A stretch of DNA of 64,000 bases from CAWCGU01 sp963795195 (GCA_963795195.1 CAWCGU010000003.1:496001-560000); one strand, 5' to 3'; shown: positions 19,576 to 29,772, numbered from the stretch's first letter. Notes: a model not told the origin generated them from the sequence alone. Numbers and translations: made by a program.

Positions 19576-19902
19576 CCGGTCATAACCGCGAAGCTGCGAC
19601 GAGGGTGGCGGGCCTACCGGCTAGACGAGGTCGGGGTCTACATGGGGCACGCCGACCTATCGATGACCATGCGATACGTCCATCACGTGCCCGGCAACGA
19701 TGCCGCCCAGCGGCTGTCGGCTGTCATCGACGCCGCGCTCGGTGCCCCCTCGGTGCCCGAGGCGTCACCGCCAACGCCACCAGCCAGCAAAAAGCGCTTG
19801 GACGCAGGCGCTTCGGCATGCCGGAGGAGGGACTCGAACCCCCGACACGCGGATTATGATGCCCGGCGATCGAGGGGACTTGGCTTTCCCAAGCGGTTCT
19901 GA
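19576..19902 (+). pseudogene. C-terminal remnant of a tyrosine integrase
   Basis: In frame with 19642 the translation reads EVGVYMGHADLSMTMRYVHH, then VPGNDAAQRLSAVIDAALG. It has the GHA.L..T..RY motif with the nucleophilic Tyr, typical of phage/ICE integrase C-termini in actinobacteria. The N-terminal domains and the upstream Arg and His-x-x-Arg are absent. The frame runs straight into the tRNA fragment at 19819, the arrangement seen when int abuts attP. So it is a dead integrase, and the likely agent of the duplications here. Confidence 0.75.
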
Positions 19903-19983
19903 GATTCCGCCAGGTGCTCCCAGTTACGCACGAAGTTCTGAGTTGGGTGCACCGTTGGGTGCACGACGGCGGAAACGGAAGAA
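19819..19983 (-). repeat. Attachment-site copy 2: tRNA-Met 3' fragment plus element arm
   Basis: Bases 19819-19860 are identical to 12370-12411 and to 29520-29561. The following arm (19861-19983) matches the arm of copy 1 with about 15% difference and again carries two GTTGGGTGCAC repeats. The integrase remnant lies immediately to the left. This copy therefore marks both the right end of the first module and the left end of the next. Confidence 0.8.
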
Positions 19984-20042
19984 GCGGCGCAAAGGTCAAT
20001 GATTCACACCGATGGCCCGCGTATCGCGTTACCGTTTTTGAC

Positions 20043-20264
20043 GTGGGTGTCGTCGTCAAGAAACTCGACGTGAAGGTCGGCGACCTCGTCGAGATCGGTG
20101 AGCGCCGCTACGACGTCGTATCCGACAAGGCCGGCGGCGTGGCGCTTGAGCGGGTGATCACGAAGACGCTCGATCGCCTGCACGCCGAGCGCAAAGGCCG
20201 GCCGCTCTCGACCGACGAGTTCGATCAGCACTTCGGGCAGCGGCCCACTGACGGCGAGGGGTAG
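20043..20264 (+). CDS. Small conserved protein of the islands, copy 2
   Basis: 73 residues from GTG 20043, the first start compatible with the homologue at 13130. Sequence features: VKKLDVKVGDLVEIGERRYD, then DKAGGVALERVITKTLDRLH and a C-terminal DEFDQHFGQRP. This is the intact version and shows that copy 1 has lost one base. Function unknown. It lies at the left end of the second module, before the MNT/HEPN pair. Confidence 0.55.
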   Translation: MGVVVKKLDVKVGDLVEIGERRYDVVSDKAGGVALERVITKTLDRLHAERKGRPLSTDEFDQHFGQRPTDGEG

Positions 20265-20309
20265 GCGTGATCCCCAACGGGTGTTCCAGCTCCTGGGCGA
20301 CAACACCAG

Positions 20310-20336
20310 TAGTCACATGACTGCTACAGTAGTCAC
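20310..20336. promoter_or_regulatory. Operator candidate before the MNT/HEPN pair
   Basis: Three TAGTCA-type half sites occur in 27 bases: TAGTCA (20310), the inverted TGACTG (20318) and TAGTCA (20330). AGTCA-ca-TGACT is a perfect inverted repeat. The array ends 8 bases before the ATG at 20344. The encoded protein has its own winged helix, so autorepression is plausible. Confidence 0.45.
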
Positions 20337-20343
20337 TAAGAAT

Positions 20344-20967
20344 ATGGACGTCTCCCGACCATACGGCGTGATCTCCCACCCGCTCGACGGTTCGGTCCTG
20401 AAGGTTCTGGTCGGAACGACCCGGCCGTTGACCGGGCGCCAAGTGGCCCGGCTGGCAAGCGAGGGCAGTCAGCAAGGAGTTGGGAAGGCGCTCAATCGGC
20501 TGGTCGACGCGGGAGTGGTCGAACGAGAGGAGGCCGGGAGCTCGGCGCTCTACCGACTCAACCGCGACCATCTGGCGACCCCGGGGATCGAGCTGCTAAC
20601 GAACCTGCGGCAGGAGCTCTTGGAGCGGCTGAAGCACAGCGTCCACGGGTGGGCAATCGGGCCGGTGCACGTGTCGATGTTCGGCTCGGCGGCCCGAGGC
20701 GACGGCGACGTTGCAAGCGACATTGATCTACTCATCGTCCGTCCCAGGGACGTGGATGCCGAAGACACGCACTGGCGCGACCAACTCGATGGACTGGCAG
20801 GCGACGTGAGGCGGTGGACGGGCAATCACGCCGGCATCGTCGAAGTCTCCGAAGCTGATCTGCCTGAGCTGCGACGCCGTCGCCCGGCGGTCCTCAGCCA
20901 GGTCGATGCCGACGCCATCACTTTGGGCGGCTCGGATATTGCGGCGATCCTGGGAGCGCAGGGGTGA
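20344..20967 (+). CDS. Winged-helix/MNT nucleotidyltransferase fusion (antitoxin-like)
   Basis: 207 residues from ATG 20344, chosen over an upstream GTG (20281) because the operator-like repeats would otherwise be inside the gene. Residues 12-70 form a winged helix (LTGRQVARLASEGSQQGVGK, LVDAGVVEREEAG, ALYRLNRDH). Residues 95-200 form a minimal nucleotidyltransferase domain: MFGSAARGDGDVASDIDLLI carries the GSxxRG...DxD metal site. The gene overlaps the next one by GTGA. In MntA-HepT systems the MNT protein AMPylates and silences a HEPN RNase. The added DNA-binding domain suggests that antitoxin and repressor are combined here. Confidence 0.75.
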   Translation: MDVSRPYGVISHPLDGSVLKVLVGTTRPLTGRQVARLASEGSQQGVGKALNRLVDAGVVEREEAGSSALYRLNRDHLATPGIELLTNLRQELLERLKHSVHGWAIGPVHVSMFGSAARGDGDVASDIDLLIVRPRDVDAEDTHWRDQLDGLAGDVRRWTGNHAGIVEVSEADLPELRRRRPAVLSQVDADAITLGGSDIAAILGAQG

Positions 20968-21386
20968 CGCCCCGCCAGAGCGGGCGCACGCAGCCGTGTT
21001 CGTGGGCAGAAGCCCGTAGCCGGCTCAGCCATGCCCGTAAGTTCCTCGAGGTAGCGGAACTCGCCGCGAGCGAGGAGGGAGGGGATCCTGACTACGCGAG
21101 CGTGTCGGCTTCGCTGGCAGTGTTGGCTGGCATCGCCTCATCTGACGCTGCCTGCTGCAAGGCGCTGGGAGCGCGCTCCCGCTCTCAGGACCATCACGAC
21201 GCCGAGGCATTGCTGCGTCAAGTCAGCCCCGGCGGAGCAGCGGCGTCCAAGCAGCTTCGCGAATTGATCACCCTCAAGGACTCCGCCCATTACGGGTTCT
21301 TCGACGTCAGTGGCCGCGAGCTGAAACGCGCTTTGCGAAGGGCGGCGGCCCTGCTCGAGTTCGCGGACGACGTTCTCGGTCGATAG
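20964..21386 (+). CDS. HEPN-like protein, partner of the MNT protein
   Basis: 140 residues from GTG 20964, overlapping the MNT gene. It is all helical: ARSRLSHARKFLEVAELA, then SVSASLAVLAGIASSDAACC, RSRSQDHHDAEALLRQ and LKDSAHYGFFDVSGRELKRA. The RSRSQDHH stretch can supply the R-x(4-6)-H RNase motif of HEPN toxins, though spacing should be checked in a model. Gene order, overlap and size fit a toxin/antitoxin pair or a small abortive-infection module. Confidence 0.6.
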   Translation: MTPRQSGRTQPCSWAEARSRLSHARKFLEVAELAASEEGGDPDYASVSASLAVLAGIASSDAACCKALGARSRSQDHHDAEALLRQVSPGGAAASKQLRELITLKDSAHYGFFDVSGRELKRALRRAAALLEFADDVLGR

Positions 21387-21430
21387 GCAAAGCTGCCGTC
21401 CACAGTTACACCGGGTTAGCCCCCGACTAC

Positions 21431-21457
21431 ACCGTTGGGTGCACGGCGGCGGAAACG
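21431..21457 (+). repeat. Third, short copy of the element arm
   Basis: 27 bases ending ggcggcggaaacg match the end of the arms at ~12507-12533 and ~19957-19983, including one GTTGGGTGCAC. It sits 12 bases from the truncated XRE gene, so the ~230 bases found between arm and XRE in copy 1 (operator and toxin) are deleted here. Confidence 0.6.
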
Positions 21458-21472
21458 CTACGCCGGGTCAGC

Positions 21473-21760
21473 GTGGAGCGTCAGAAGGCGCTCATGCTCG
21501 GCGCGGCACGTCTGTTCGAGCTGAGGAAGGAGCGAGGGCTCTCCCAGACCGATGTGGCTGAGCGGCTCGGGGTCACGCAGAAGCGAATCTCAGCGATCGA
21601 ACGGGCCGAGGACCTGAACCTCTCGACGCTCGAACGCTACGTCGCTGCTCTCGGGGGGCGCCTACGTGCCGACATCGAGTTCCACGACGAGACAGTCACA
21701 CTGACTCCGGCCGATTCGCCTCCTCGGGGGAGGAGTCGTCGCAAGAAGGTAGTCGCCTAG
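21473..21760 (+). CDS. XRE-family regulator, N-terminally truncated copy
   Basis: 95 residues from GTG 21473. From VERQKALMLGAARLFELRKE on it is nearly identical to the regulator at 12766, including the helix-turn-helix (LSQTDVAERLGVTQKRISAIE) and basic tail. In-frame codons before the GTG still read RRVS, so about 22 N-terminal residues and the promoter have been lost at the junction with the arm repeat. It may be translated from the internal GTG or be silent. Confidence 0.6.
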   Translation: MERQKALMLGAARLFELRKERGLSQTDVAERLGVTQKRISAIERAEDLNLSTLERYVAALGGRLRADIEFHDETVTLTPADSPPRGRSRRKKVVA

Positions 21761-21764
21761 GGTT

Positions 21765-21872
21765 ACTTCACTTGCCAGTCGCGGGCGTATTTCAGGCCAC
21801 TGAGCGCGCCGAAGTCGAAGCGTGACGCTGGGTTGAGCCTCTTTCGCAGCGCTTCAGGAGCCTCGGATCCAC
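21765..21872 (-). pseudogene. 3' fragment of an unidentified gene
   Basis: On the minus strand, the last residues read LRKRLNPASRFDFGALSGLK and YARDWQVK before TAA at 21765-21767. There is no start or upstream domain; the frame is lost within ~110 bases. The tail looks like the end of a real protein cut off by rearrangement. I cannot name the family. Confidence 0.35.
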
Positions 21873-21913
21873 GTCGAGCTCCTGTCCAAGCGCCCCGAGC
21901 ATTGCCCGGGGAC

Positions 21914-21956
21914 AGCTACTTGGACGTAGCTACTTAAATCTTGACATACTTGGCCG
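21914..21956 (+). promoter_or_regulatory. Promoter/operator region of the third giant gene
   Basis: AGCTACTT is repeated directly (21914 and 21928), and AGCTAC-ttggac-GTAGCT is an inverted repeat. It is followed by a perfect TTGACA at 21951, but no good -10 stands at the usual distance. It lies 45 bases before the ATG at 22001. Confidence 0.3.
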
Positions 21957-22000
21957 GAGCCGCTGGGGAAGCGGGCCGATTTGAGGGGAAACTCAACACG

Positions 22001-25000
22001 ATGAATGACGTCCGCCGCTGGGCCCCGTTCGGCCGCCGGATCGCGGCGCTCGCGGTCGTTGGCGCGGCGATGGCGCTGCTCCCAACCGCCGCCTCCGCCG
22101 CGACCTGGCAGGGAACGGACCACATCTCGCAGGGGCAGACGGGCGGCAACGGATCACTCAACGCTGCCCTCACCGGCGCCTCGGAGGACGGCTCGCGGGT
22201 CTTCGTCAGCACGAGCGAGCAGCTCGCGGCAACCGACACCGACGCCGCCCAGGACATCTACATGCGCGAGGGCGCGACGACGACGCACATCTCCCAGGGG
22301 CAGATCAACGGCAACGGACCGAACAGCGTCACCTTCGCCCGCGCCTCCCAGAACGGCTCGCGGGTCTTCTTCGTCACCGTCGAGCAGCTCGCGGCCACCG
22401 ACACCGACGGCGCCCCCGACGTCTACATGCGCGAGGGCGCGACGACGACGCAGATCTCCCAGGGGCAGATCAACGGCAATGGAGCGCTTCTAACCACCTT
22501 CGCCAGCGCCTCCCAGGACGGCTCGCGGGTCTTCTTCAGCACGAACGAGCAGCTCGCGGCAACCGACACCGACGCCGCCCAGGACCTCTACATGCGCGAG
22601 GGCGCGACGACGACGCAGATCTCCCAGGGGCAGATCAACGGGAACGGGGCGGCCGCGGCCAGCTTCGGCGGCGCCTCCCAGGACGGCTCGCGGGTCTTCT
22701 TCTTGACGGGCGAGCAGCTCGCGGCGACCGACACCGACGCGTCCACCGACCTCTACATGCGCGAGGGCGCTACGACGACGCAGATCTCCCAGGGGCAGAT
22801 CAACGGCAACGGAGCGTTCAGCGCCAGCTTCTTAGGCGCCTCCCAGAACGGCTCGCGGGTCTTCTTCTTCACGGGCGAGCAGCTCGCGGCGACCGACACC
22901 GACAGCCAGCCGGACATCTACATGCGCGAGGGCTCGACGACGACGCAGATCACCCAGGGGCAGATCGGTGGCAACGGAGCGTTCGGCCCCGGCTTCAGCG
23001 GCGCCTCCCAGGACGGCTCGCGGGTCTTCTTCCCGACGAGCGAGCAGCTCGCGGCGACCGACACCGACGCCGCCCAGGACCTCTACATGCGCGAGGGCGC
23101 GACGACGACGCAGATCTCCCAGGGGCAGATCAACGGGAACGGGGCGGTCGCCGCCAGCTTCGGCGGCGCCTCCCAGAACGGCTCGCGGGTCTTCTTCGTG
23201 ACGAACGAGCAGCTCGCGGCGACCGACACCGACAGCGTCAGCGACCTCTACATGCGCGAGGGCTCGACGACGACGCAGATCACCCAGGGGCAGATCGGTG
23301 GCAACGGAGCGTTCGGCGCCGGCTTCGCCGGTGCCTCCCAGGACGGCTCGCGGGTCTTCTTCTTCACGGCCGAACAGCTCGCGGCGACCGACACCGACGC
23401 TGTCCATGACATCTACGTGCGGGAGGGCGCGACGACGACCCAGGTGACGCAGGGGGCGGTCAACGGCAACGGAGCCATCCCCATCAGCCTTGTGTTGAGC
23501 GCCAGCTCTAACGCGGACGGCTCACGTTTCCTGTTCTTGACATCCGAGCAGCTTGCGCTCAGCGACACGGACGTCCAGACCGACGTCTACCAGGCCCGGA
23601 TCGGCTCGGCGCCCCCGGCGTCGCCGACGCTGTCGACTTCAGCGTCGGCCAACGTGACGCTCGGCGGCCAGGATCCAGACACGGCGACGATCGAGGGCGG
23701 CCAGAATCCACCGGCCAGATCACTTTCAAGGTCTACGGCCCCGACAACGCGACCTGCTCGGGCGCAGCGGTTTTCACAGACACCAAGCCGATCACTGGCA
23801 ACGGAACGTACGTGTCGGCCGGTTTCACCGCTAGTGCCGCCGGAACCTACCGCTGGATCGCTTCTTACTCCGGCGACGCCGGCGAACGGAGCGGTCTCGG
23901 GCGCGTGCAACGACGCCGGCGAGACCGTCGTCGGTGGGGAAGCAGGCACCTGCGCTGGCCAGCCGCAGCATCGGCCGACATCACGGTCGGCGGCCAGGTT
24001 CCGACACGGCGACGATCGCGGGCGGATTCAACCCGACCGGGACGATCACGTTCAAGGCCTACGGCAACGACGCCGACTGCTCCGGCTCGGCCGCCTTCAC
24101 AGACATCAAGACCGTCACGTCGGGCAACGGCAACTACGACTCCGCCGACTTCACTCCGAGCGCCGCCGGCACCTATCGCTGGACGGCCTCCTATTCCGGC
24201 GACGCCAACAACAACGCCGTTTCGAGCGCTTGCAACGCGCCCGGCGAGTCGGTCGTCGGTCTCAAAGCAGAGACCGACGATCTCGAGACCGGCTCGGCCG
24301 ACATCCACGATCAGCGGCCAGCTCCACGACACGGCGACGATCGCCGGCGGCTTCAACCCGACCGGCGCGCGTCACGTTCAAGCCTCTACGGCCCAGACGA
24401 CGCCAGCTGCTCGGGGGCGGTGGTCGTTCACCGAGCTCCGTCGGCGTCGGGCCGGCAACGGCGACTACGACTCCGCCGACTTCACCCCGACAGCCGTCGG
24501 CACCTACCGCTGGATTGCCTCCTACTCGGGTGACTCAAACAACCACGCGGTCGCCGGCGCCTGCAACGACCCCGGCGAGAACCCGGTCGTCGCCAAGCGC
24601 ACCCTGACGTTGACGACGACCGCCTCCGCCGACGTCACGCTCGGCGGCCAGATCTCAGACACGGCGACGATCGCCGCCGGCCACAGCCCCGAGCGGGACG
24701 ATCACCTTCAAGGCCTACGGCCCGAACGACGCAACCTGCTCGGGCACCGCGGTGTTCACCGACACCGACCACGGTCGGCGCGGGCAACGGCGCCTATCCC
24801 TCGGCGAGCTTCACCCCGGCCGTCACCGGCACCTTCCGCTGGATCGCCTCCTATTCCGGCGATTCCAACAACCACGCCGCCACGGGCGTCTGCAACGACG
24901 CCGGCGAGAGCGTCGAGGTCGGCAAAGCCGAAGCCCGGCGTTCGCGACCACCGCCTCGGCCGACGTCCAGATCGGCGGCCAGATCCGCGACACGGCGACG

Positions 25001-28000
25001 ATCTCGGGCGAGAACCCGACGGGCACGATCACCTTCAAGCGCCTACGGCCCCGACGACGCCGACTGCTCGGGAGCGGCGGCGTTCACCGACACCGTCAAC
25101 GTGACCGGCAACGCCAGCCATGACCTCGGCCAACTTCACGCCGGCACCGCCGGCACCTACCGCTGGATCGCCTCCTACTCCGGCGACGCCAACAACGCCG
25201 CGGTCTCGGGCAAGTGCAACGACAGCGGCGAGTCGGTTGTGGTTTCGGCGCCAGACCCCGACGCTACAGACCCAGGCCTCGCCGACGTCGTCCTCGGCGG
25301 CCAGGTCCACGACACGGCGACGATCGCCGGGCGCCGCGCCCACGGGCACGATTACCTTCAATGTCTACGGCCCCGAACGACGCGAACTGCACCGGGACCG
25401 TTGCCTTCACCGACACCGTTGACGTCGACGACGGAAATGGCAGCTACGACGTCAGGCCAACTTCACGCCGATCGCGCCTGGCACCTACCGCTGGACCGCC
25501 GACTACTCGGGCGACATCAACAACATCGCGACCACGAGCCCCTGCAACTCCGCAGGCGAGTCGGTGAAGGTCGCCAAGGAGACTCCGACGCTCGACCACG
25601 AATGCCTCGGCCGACGTCACGATCGGCGGCCAGATCTCAGCGATACGGCGACGATCTCGGGCGGGCAGAGACCCAAGCGGCCACGATCACCTTCACCGCG
25701 TACGGACCGGACGACGCCAACCTGCGGGGGCACGGCCGCCTTCACCGACACCAGCCGGTCACTCAGGCAACGCCAGCTACAGCTCCGGCGACTACACGCC
25801 GACCGCCGTCGGGCTCTACCGCTGGATCGCGTCTTACTCCGGCGACGCCAACAACAGCGCCGTCGCCGGCGCCTGCAACGACCCCGGCGAGATCGGTCGC
25901 GTCTCCAAGCAGAAGCCGACGTTGGCCACCAACGCCTCGGCCGACATCACGATCGGCGGCCAGCTCAGCGACACGGCGACGCTCGCCGCGGCAGCAACCC
26001 CACGGGCACCATCACCTTCAACGTCTACGGCCCGGACGACGCCGACTGCTCGGGCGCCGTGGTCTTCACAGACACCGCCAGAACGGTCAGCGCCGGCAAC
26101 GGCGCCTACATCTCGCCGACTTCACCCCGACCGCCGTCGGCACCTACCGCTGGCGCGCCTCCTACTCCGGCGACGGCCAAAACCAGCGCGGTCTCGGCCC
26201 CTGCAACGACGCCGGCGAGACCGCCGTCGTCGCCAAGGCGAAGCCGACGCTCGCGACCAGCGCCTCGGCGAACGTCACGGTCGGCGGCCAGATCTCCGAC
26301 ACCGCGACGCTCGCCGCAGGACATCAACCCCGACGGGACGATCACCTTCCGCGCCTACGGCCCGAACGACGACCAACTGCTCCGGCTCGGCGGCCTTCAC
26401 CGACACCGTCAACGTCACCGCGGCAACGGCGCCTACGACCTCCGCCGACTTCACGCCGGCCACCGCCGGCACCTACCGCTGGATCGCCACCTATAGCGGT
26501 GATGCCAAACAACCAGCAGGCCGCGGGCAACTGCAACGACACCGGCGAGTCGGTCGCCGTCGCAAAGGCCAGCCCGACGCTCACCACCACCGGCTTCCGC
26601 CGACGTCGCGGTCGGCGGCCAGGTTCACGACACCGCGACGCTCGCCTCCGGTCAGGGCCCCACGGGTCACGATCACCTTCAACCTCTACGGCCCGAACGA
26701 CGCGCTCTGCTCGGGCACGCCGGTCACCGACACCAAGAACGTCGGCTGCCGGCAACGGCAGCTACGCCTCGGCCGACTTCACCCCGACCGAGCCCGGCAC
26801 CTATCGCTGGACCGCCACCTACTCCGGCGACGCGAACAACAACGCTGGCCACCAGGCGCCTGCAACGCCCCGGGCGAGTCCGTGACCGTGACGAAGGCGA
26901 GCCCGACGCTCACCACCGCAGCCTCGGCCAACGTCACGATCGGCGGCGAGATCCGCGACACGGCGACGATCGCCTGCCGGCTATTCCCCCGGCGGCACGA
27001 TCACCTTCAACCTTTACGGCCCCGACGACGCCAACTGCTCGGGCACCGCCGCATTCACCGACACCGCCAACGTCACCGGCAACGGCGCCTATGAGTCGAC
27101 GCCGTTCAGCCCGACCACCGCCGGCACCTACCGCTGGAGCGCCGACTACGCCGGCGATAACAACAACAACGCTGCGACGAGCGCCTGCAACGCCCCCGGC
27201 GAGTCGGTCGTGGTCGCGAAGGCGAGCCCGACGCTGGCTACCAGCGCCTCAGCCGACGTCACGATCGGCGGCCAGGTCTCAGACACGGCGACGATCGCCT
27301 CCGGCTACAGCCCCGGCGGCCAGATCACCTTCAAGGCCTATGGCCCGAACGACGCCGACTGCTCCGGCGTCGCCGCCTTCACCGACACCGAGCCGGTGAC
27401 GGGCAACGGCGCCTATGTCTCGGCCGACTTCACCCCGACCCAGCCTGGCACCTACCGCTGGACGGCGGACTACTCCGGCGACGCCAACAACAACACCGCG
27501 TCGAGCGCCTGCAACGCGCCGGGGGAGTCCGTCAACGTCGCCAAGCGCACCCCGACGCTGAGCACCTCTGCCTCGGCGAACATCACGATCGGCTCCGGCC
27601 AGATCCGCGACACGGCGACGATCGCCGGCGGGGCGAACCCCGGCGGCACGATCACGTTCAAGGCCTACGGCCCCGACAACGCGAACTGCTCGGGCGCGGC
27701 GGCGTTCACCGACACGAAGAACGTCACCGGCAACGGCAACTACGACTCGGCCGACTTCACCCCGACCACAGCCGGCACCTACCGCTGGACCGCGGACTAC
27801 TCGGGCGACGCCATCAACAACTCGGCCACGAGCGCCTGCAACGCCGCCGGCGAGTCGGTCGTCGTCGCCAAGGCGAGCCCGACGCTGCAGACGAATGCCT
27901 CAGGCGCGATCACGATCGGCGGCCAGGTCCATGACACCGCGACGCTCGCCGCCGGCCACAGCCCCGCCGGTCAGGTCACCTTCAAGGCCTACGGACCCGA

Positions 28001-29480
28001 CGACGCCAACTGCTCCGGGCCGGCGGCGTTCACCGACACCAAGAACGTCGGCTCGGGCAACGGCGCCTATGACTCCGCCGACTTCACCCCGGCCCAAGCC
28101 GGCGCATACCGCTGGACGGCGGACTACTCCGGCGACGCCAACAACAACGCCGCCTCAAGCGCCTGCAACGCCCCCGGCGAGTCGGTCGCCGTCGCCAAGC
28201 AAAGCCCGACGCTGACCACGCAGGCGTCGGCGAACACCACGATCGGCAACCAGATCCGCGACACGGCGACGCTCGCCGCCGGCCACAGCCCGGGCGGCAC
28301 GATCACGTTCAAGGCCTACGGCCCGGGCGACGCCAACTGCTCGGGACCGACCGCTTTCACGGACACGAAGAACGTCTCAAGCGGCAACGGCGCCTATGAC
28401 TCCGCCGACTTCACCCCGACCCAGGTCGGTGCCTATCGCTGGACGGCCGACTACTCCGGCGACGCGAACAACAACCCCGCCGCTAGCGCCTGCAACGCCC
28501 CCGGCGAGTCGGTCACCGTCGCCAAGCGCAGCCCGACGCTCACCACCACCGCGTCGCAGAACGTCACGATCGCCGGCCAGATCCGCGACACGGCGACGCT
28601 CGCGGGCGCTCACAACCCGAGCGGGACGATCAGCTTCCGCGCCTACGGTCCCGATGACGCGAACTGCTCCGGGACGCCGGCGTTCACCGACACGAAGAAC
28701 GTCACCGCCAACGGCGCCTATGCATCCGCAGCCTTCACCCCGACCGCTCCGGGCACCTACCGCTGGAGCGCGACCTATTCCGGCGATGCCTCCAACGAGC
28801 CGGCGGCGAGCGTCTGCAACGCCCCGAGCGAGTCCGTGAGCGTCGCTAAGGCGAGCCCGACGATTCAGACGCAGTCCTCCGCCGACATCGTCCTTGGTGG
28901 CGAGGTCCGCGACACGGCGACGCTCGCCGCCGGCCACAACCCGAGCGGCCAGATCACGTTCCGTCTGTTCGGCCCCGACGACGCCAGTTGCTCCGGCGGC
29001 GCGGTGTTCACCGACAGCGTCGCAGTGACCGCGAACGGCAGCTATGACTCCGCCGCCTTCACGCCCACGGCCCCCGGCACCTACCGCTGGGTCGCCGACT
29101 ATTCCGGCGACGCCGCCAACAACCCCGCCGCGAGCGCCTGCAACGCTCCAGGCGAGTCGGTCGTCGTCAGCGCCCCGGGAGGCGATGACACGACGCCGCC
29201 CCAAACAAGCTTCCGCCACGTTCCGACCAAGCCCGACCCGAAGATCTCCTTCTACACCTTCGTCTCCTCCGAGCCGGGCTCGACCTTCATGTGCTCGCTG
29301 AATCGCGAGAAGTTCAAGCCCTGCAAATCGCCGGTCGTCCTGCGCGATCTCAAGTTCGGCCGCTACAGCTTCCGCGTCTTCGCGATCGACCCCGCCGGCA
29401 ACCGCGACCCGACTGCGGCCCGCGACCGCTTCCGGGTGGACGACCCGGACAAGGGGCCACGGGGGGATCGGAACTTCTAG
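22001..29480 (+). CDS. Giant secreted protein: PD40-like propeller plus 17 Ig-like repeats, frame broken 23.7-27.1 kb
   Basis: Start ATG 22001 behind gagggg; signal peptide ends near AASAA (residue about 32). Residues 35-540 are nine 55-residue PD40/TolB-like repeats (DGSRVFFSTNEQLAATDTDA, YMREGATTTQISQGQINGNG). From ~23620 come 17 Ig-like repeats of 108-109 residues (ITFKAYGPDDANCSG, GTYRWTADYSGDANN, CNAPGESV), resembling Big_3_5-type bacterial Ig domains. The last ~100 residues (SFRHVPTKPDPKISFYTFVS, FMCSLNREKFKPC) are a chitobiase-like beta domain. The sequence is clean to ~23.7 kb and from ~27.1 kb on, but in between each repeat carries single-base insertions or deletions. If real, the gene is dead after residue ~570; if error, the product is about 2490 residues. 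Cargo of the last island module. Confidence 0.75.
23620..29190 (+). repeat. 17 tandem ~327-bp Ig-domain repeats
   Basis: Using the conserved CCTACCGCTGG as ruler, spacings from 23846 to 27127 are 326, 331, 329, 324, 328, 331, 328, 329, 328 and 327. From 27127 on they are 324, 327, 327, 327, 324 and 324. Only the second set is fully divisible by three. Nine 165-bp repeats of the preceding propeller part begin near 22187. Confidence 0.85.
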
Positions 29481-29519
29481 CAAGCTAGCCGCCGCTCAAG
29501 TGAGCCAGAGCAGCAAAGG

Positions 29520-29593
29520 TGCCGGAGGAGGGACTCGAACCCCCGACACGCGGATTATGATTCCGCTGCTCTAACCAGCTGAGCTACTCCGGC
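29520..29593 (-). tRNA. tRNA-Met (CAT), elongator type
   Basis: Complete cloverleaf on the minus strand: acceptor GCCGGAG pairs with CTCCGGC, D arm TAGCTCAGCTGGTTAGAGC, anticodon stem GCGGA/TCCGC with loop ATCATAA (anticodon CAT), T arm with GTTCGAG. The discriminator is A; the encoded bases after it are CCT, so full CCA is added post-transcriptionally. The anticodon arm matches elongator rather than initiator tRNA. Its 3' half is duplicated at 12370 and 19819. Confidence 0.93.
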
Positions 29594-29642
29594 GGGGGCT
29601 GGAATCGTAGCGTCGGGTTGCTGTGCGTCCGGCCCTCGTCCG

Positions 29643-29683
29643 AACGCAGGATGGGTGGCCCATCCCACCCACGATCCTGCGTT
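29643..29683 (+). terminator. Strong inverted repeat, possible terminator
   Basis: AACGCAGGAT (29643-29652) pairs with ATCCTGCGTT (29674-29683), with a nested GGGTGG/CCACCC, and TTTT overlaps the end on the plus strand. It lies upstream of the tRNA and ~90 bases before the cupredoxin gene. It could stop transcription leaving the giant gene, or be a free-standing hairpin. Confidence 0.4.
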
Positions 29684-29772
29684 TTGGGCGACGGGCGTTG
29701 CCAAATGGCGCGATGCGACAGCGATCGGTGTTATCGTCGTCCTGCGACCCCGGTCCGCTCGGGGGGCGAGGC

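Noticed and set aside
12370..19860. Partial tRNA copies as functional tRNA genes
   Set aside because: They lack the 5' acceptor strand, D arm and half of the anticodon arm, so they cannot fold.
23700..27130. Programmed frameshifting or phase variation as the cause of the frame changes
   Set aside because: No common slippery sequence or long homopolymer is shared by the sites. Changes go in both directions, at different places in each repeat.
8020..29190. CRISPR-like regular repeats
   Set aside because: The periodicities (147, 165 and ~327 bp) are coding domain repeats without unique spacers, and there are no cas genes.
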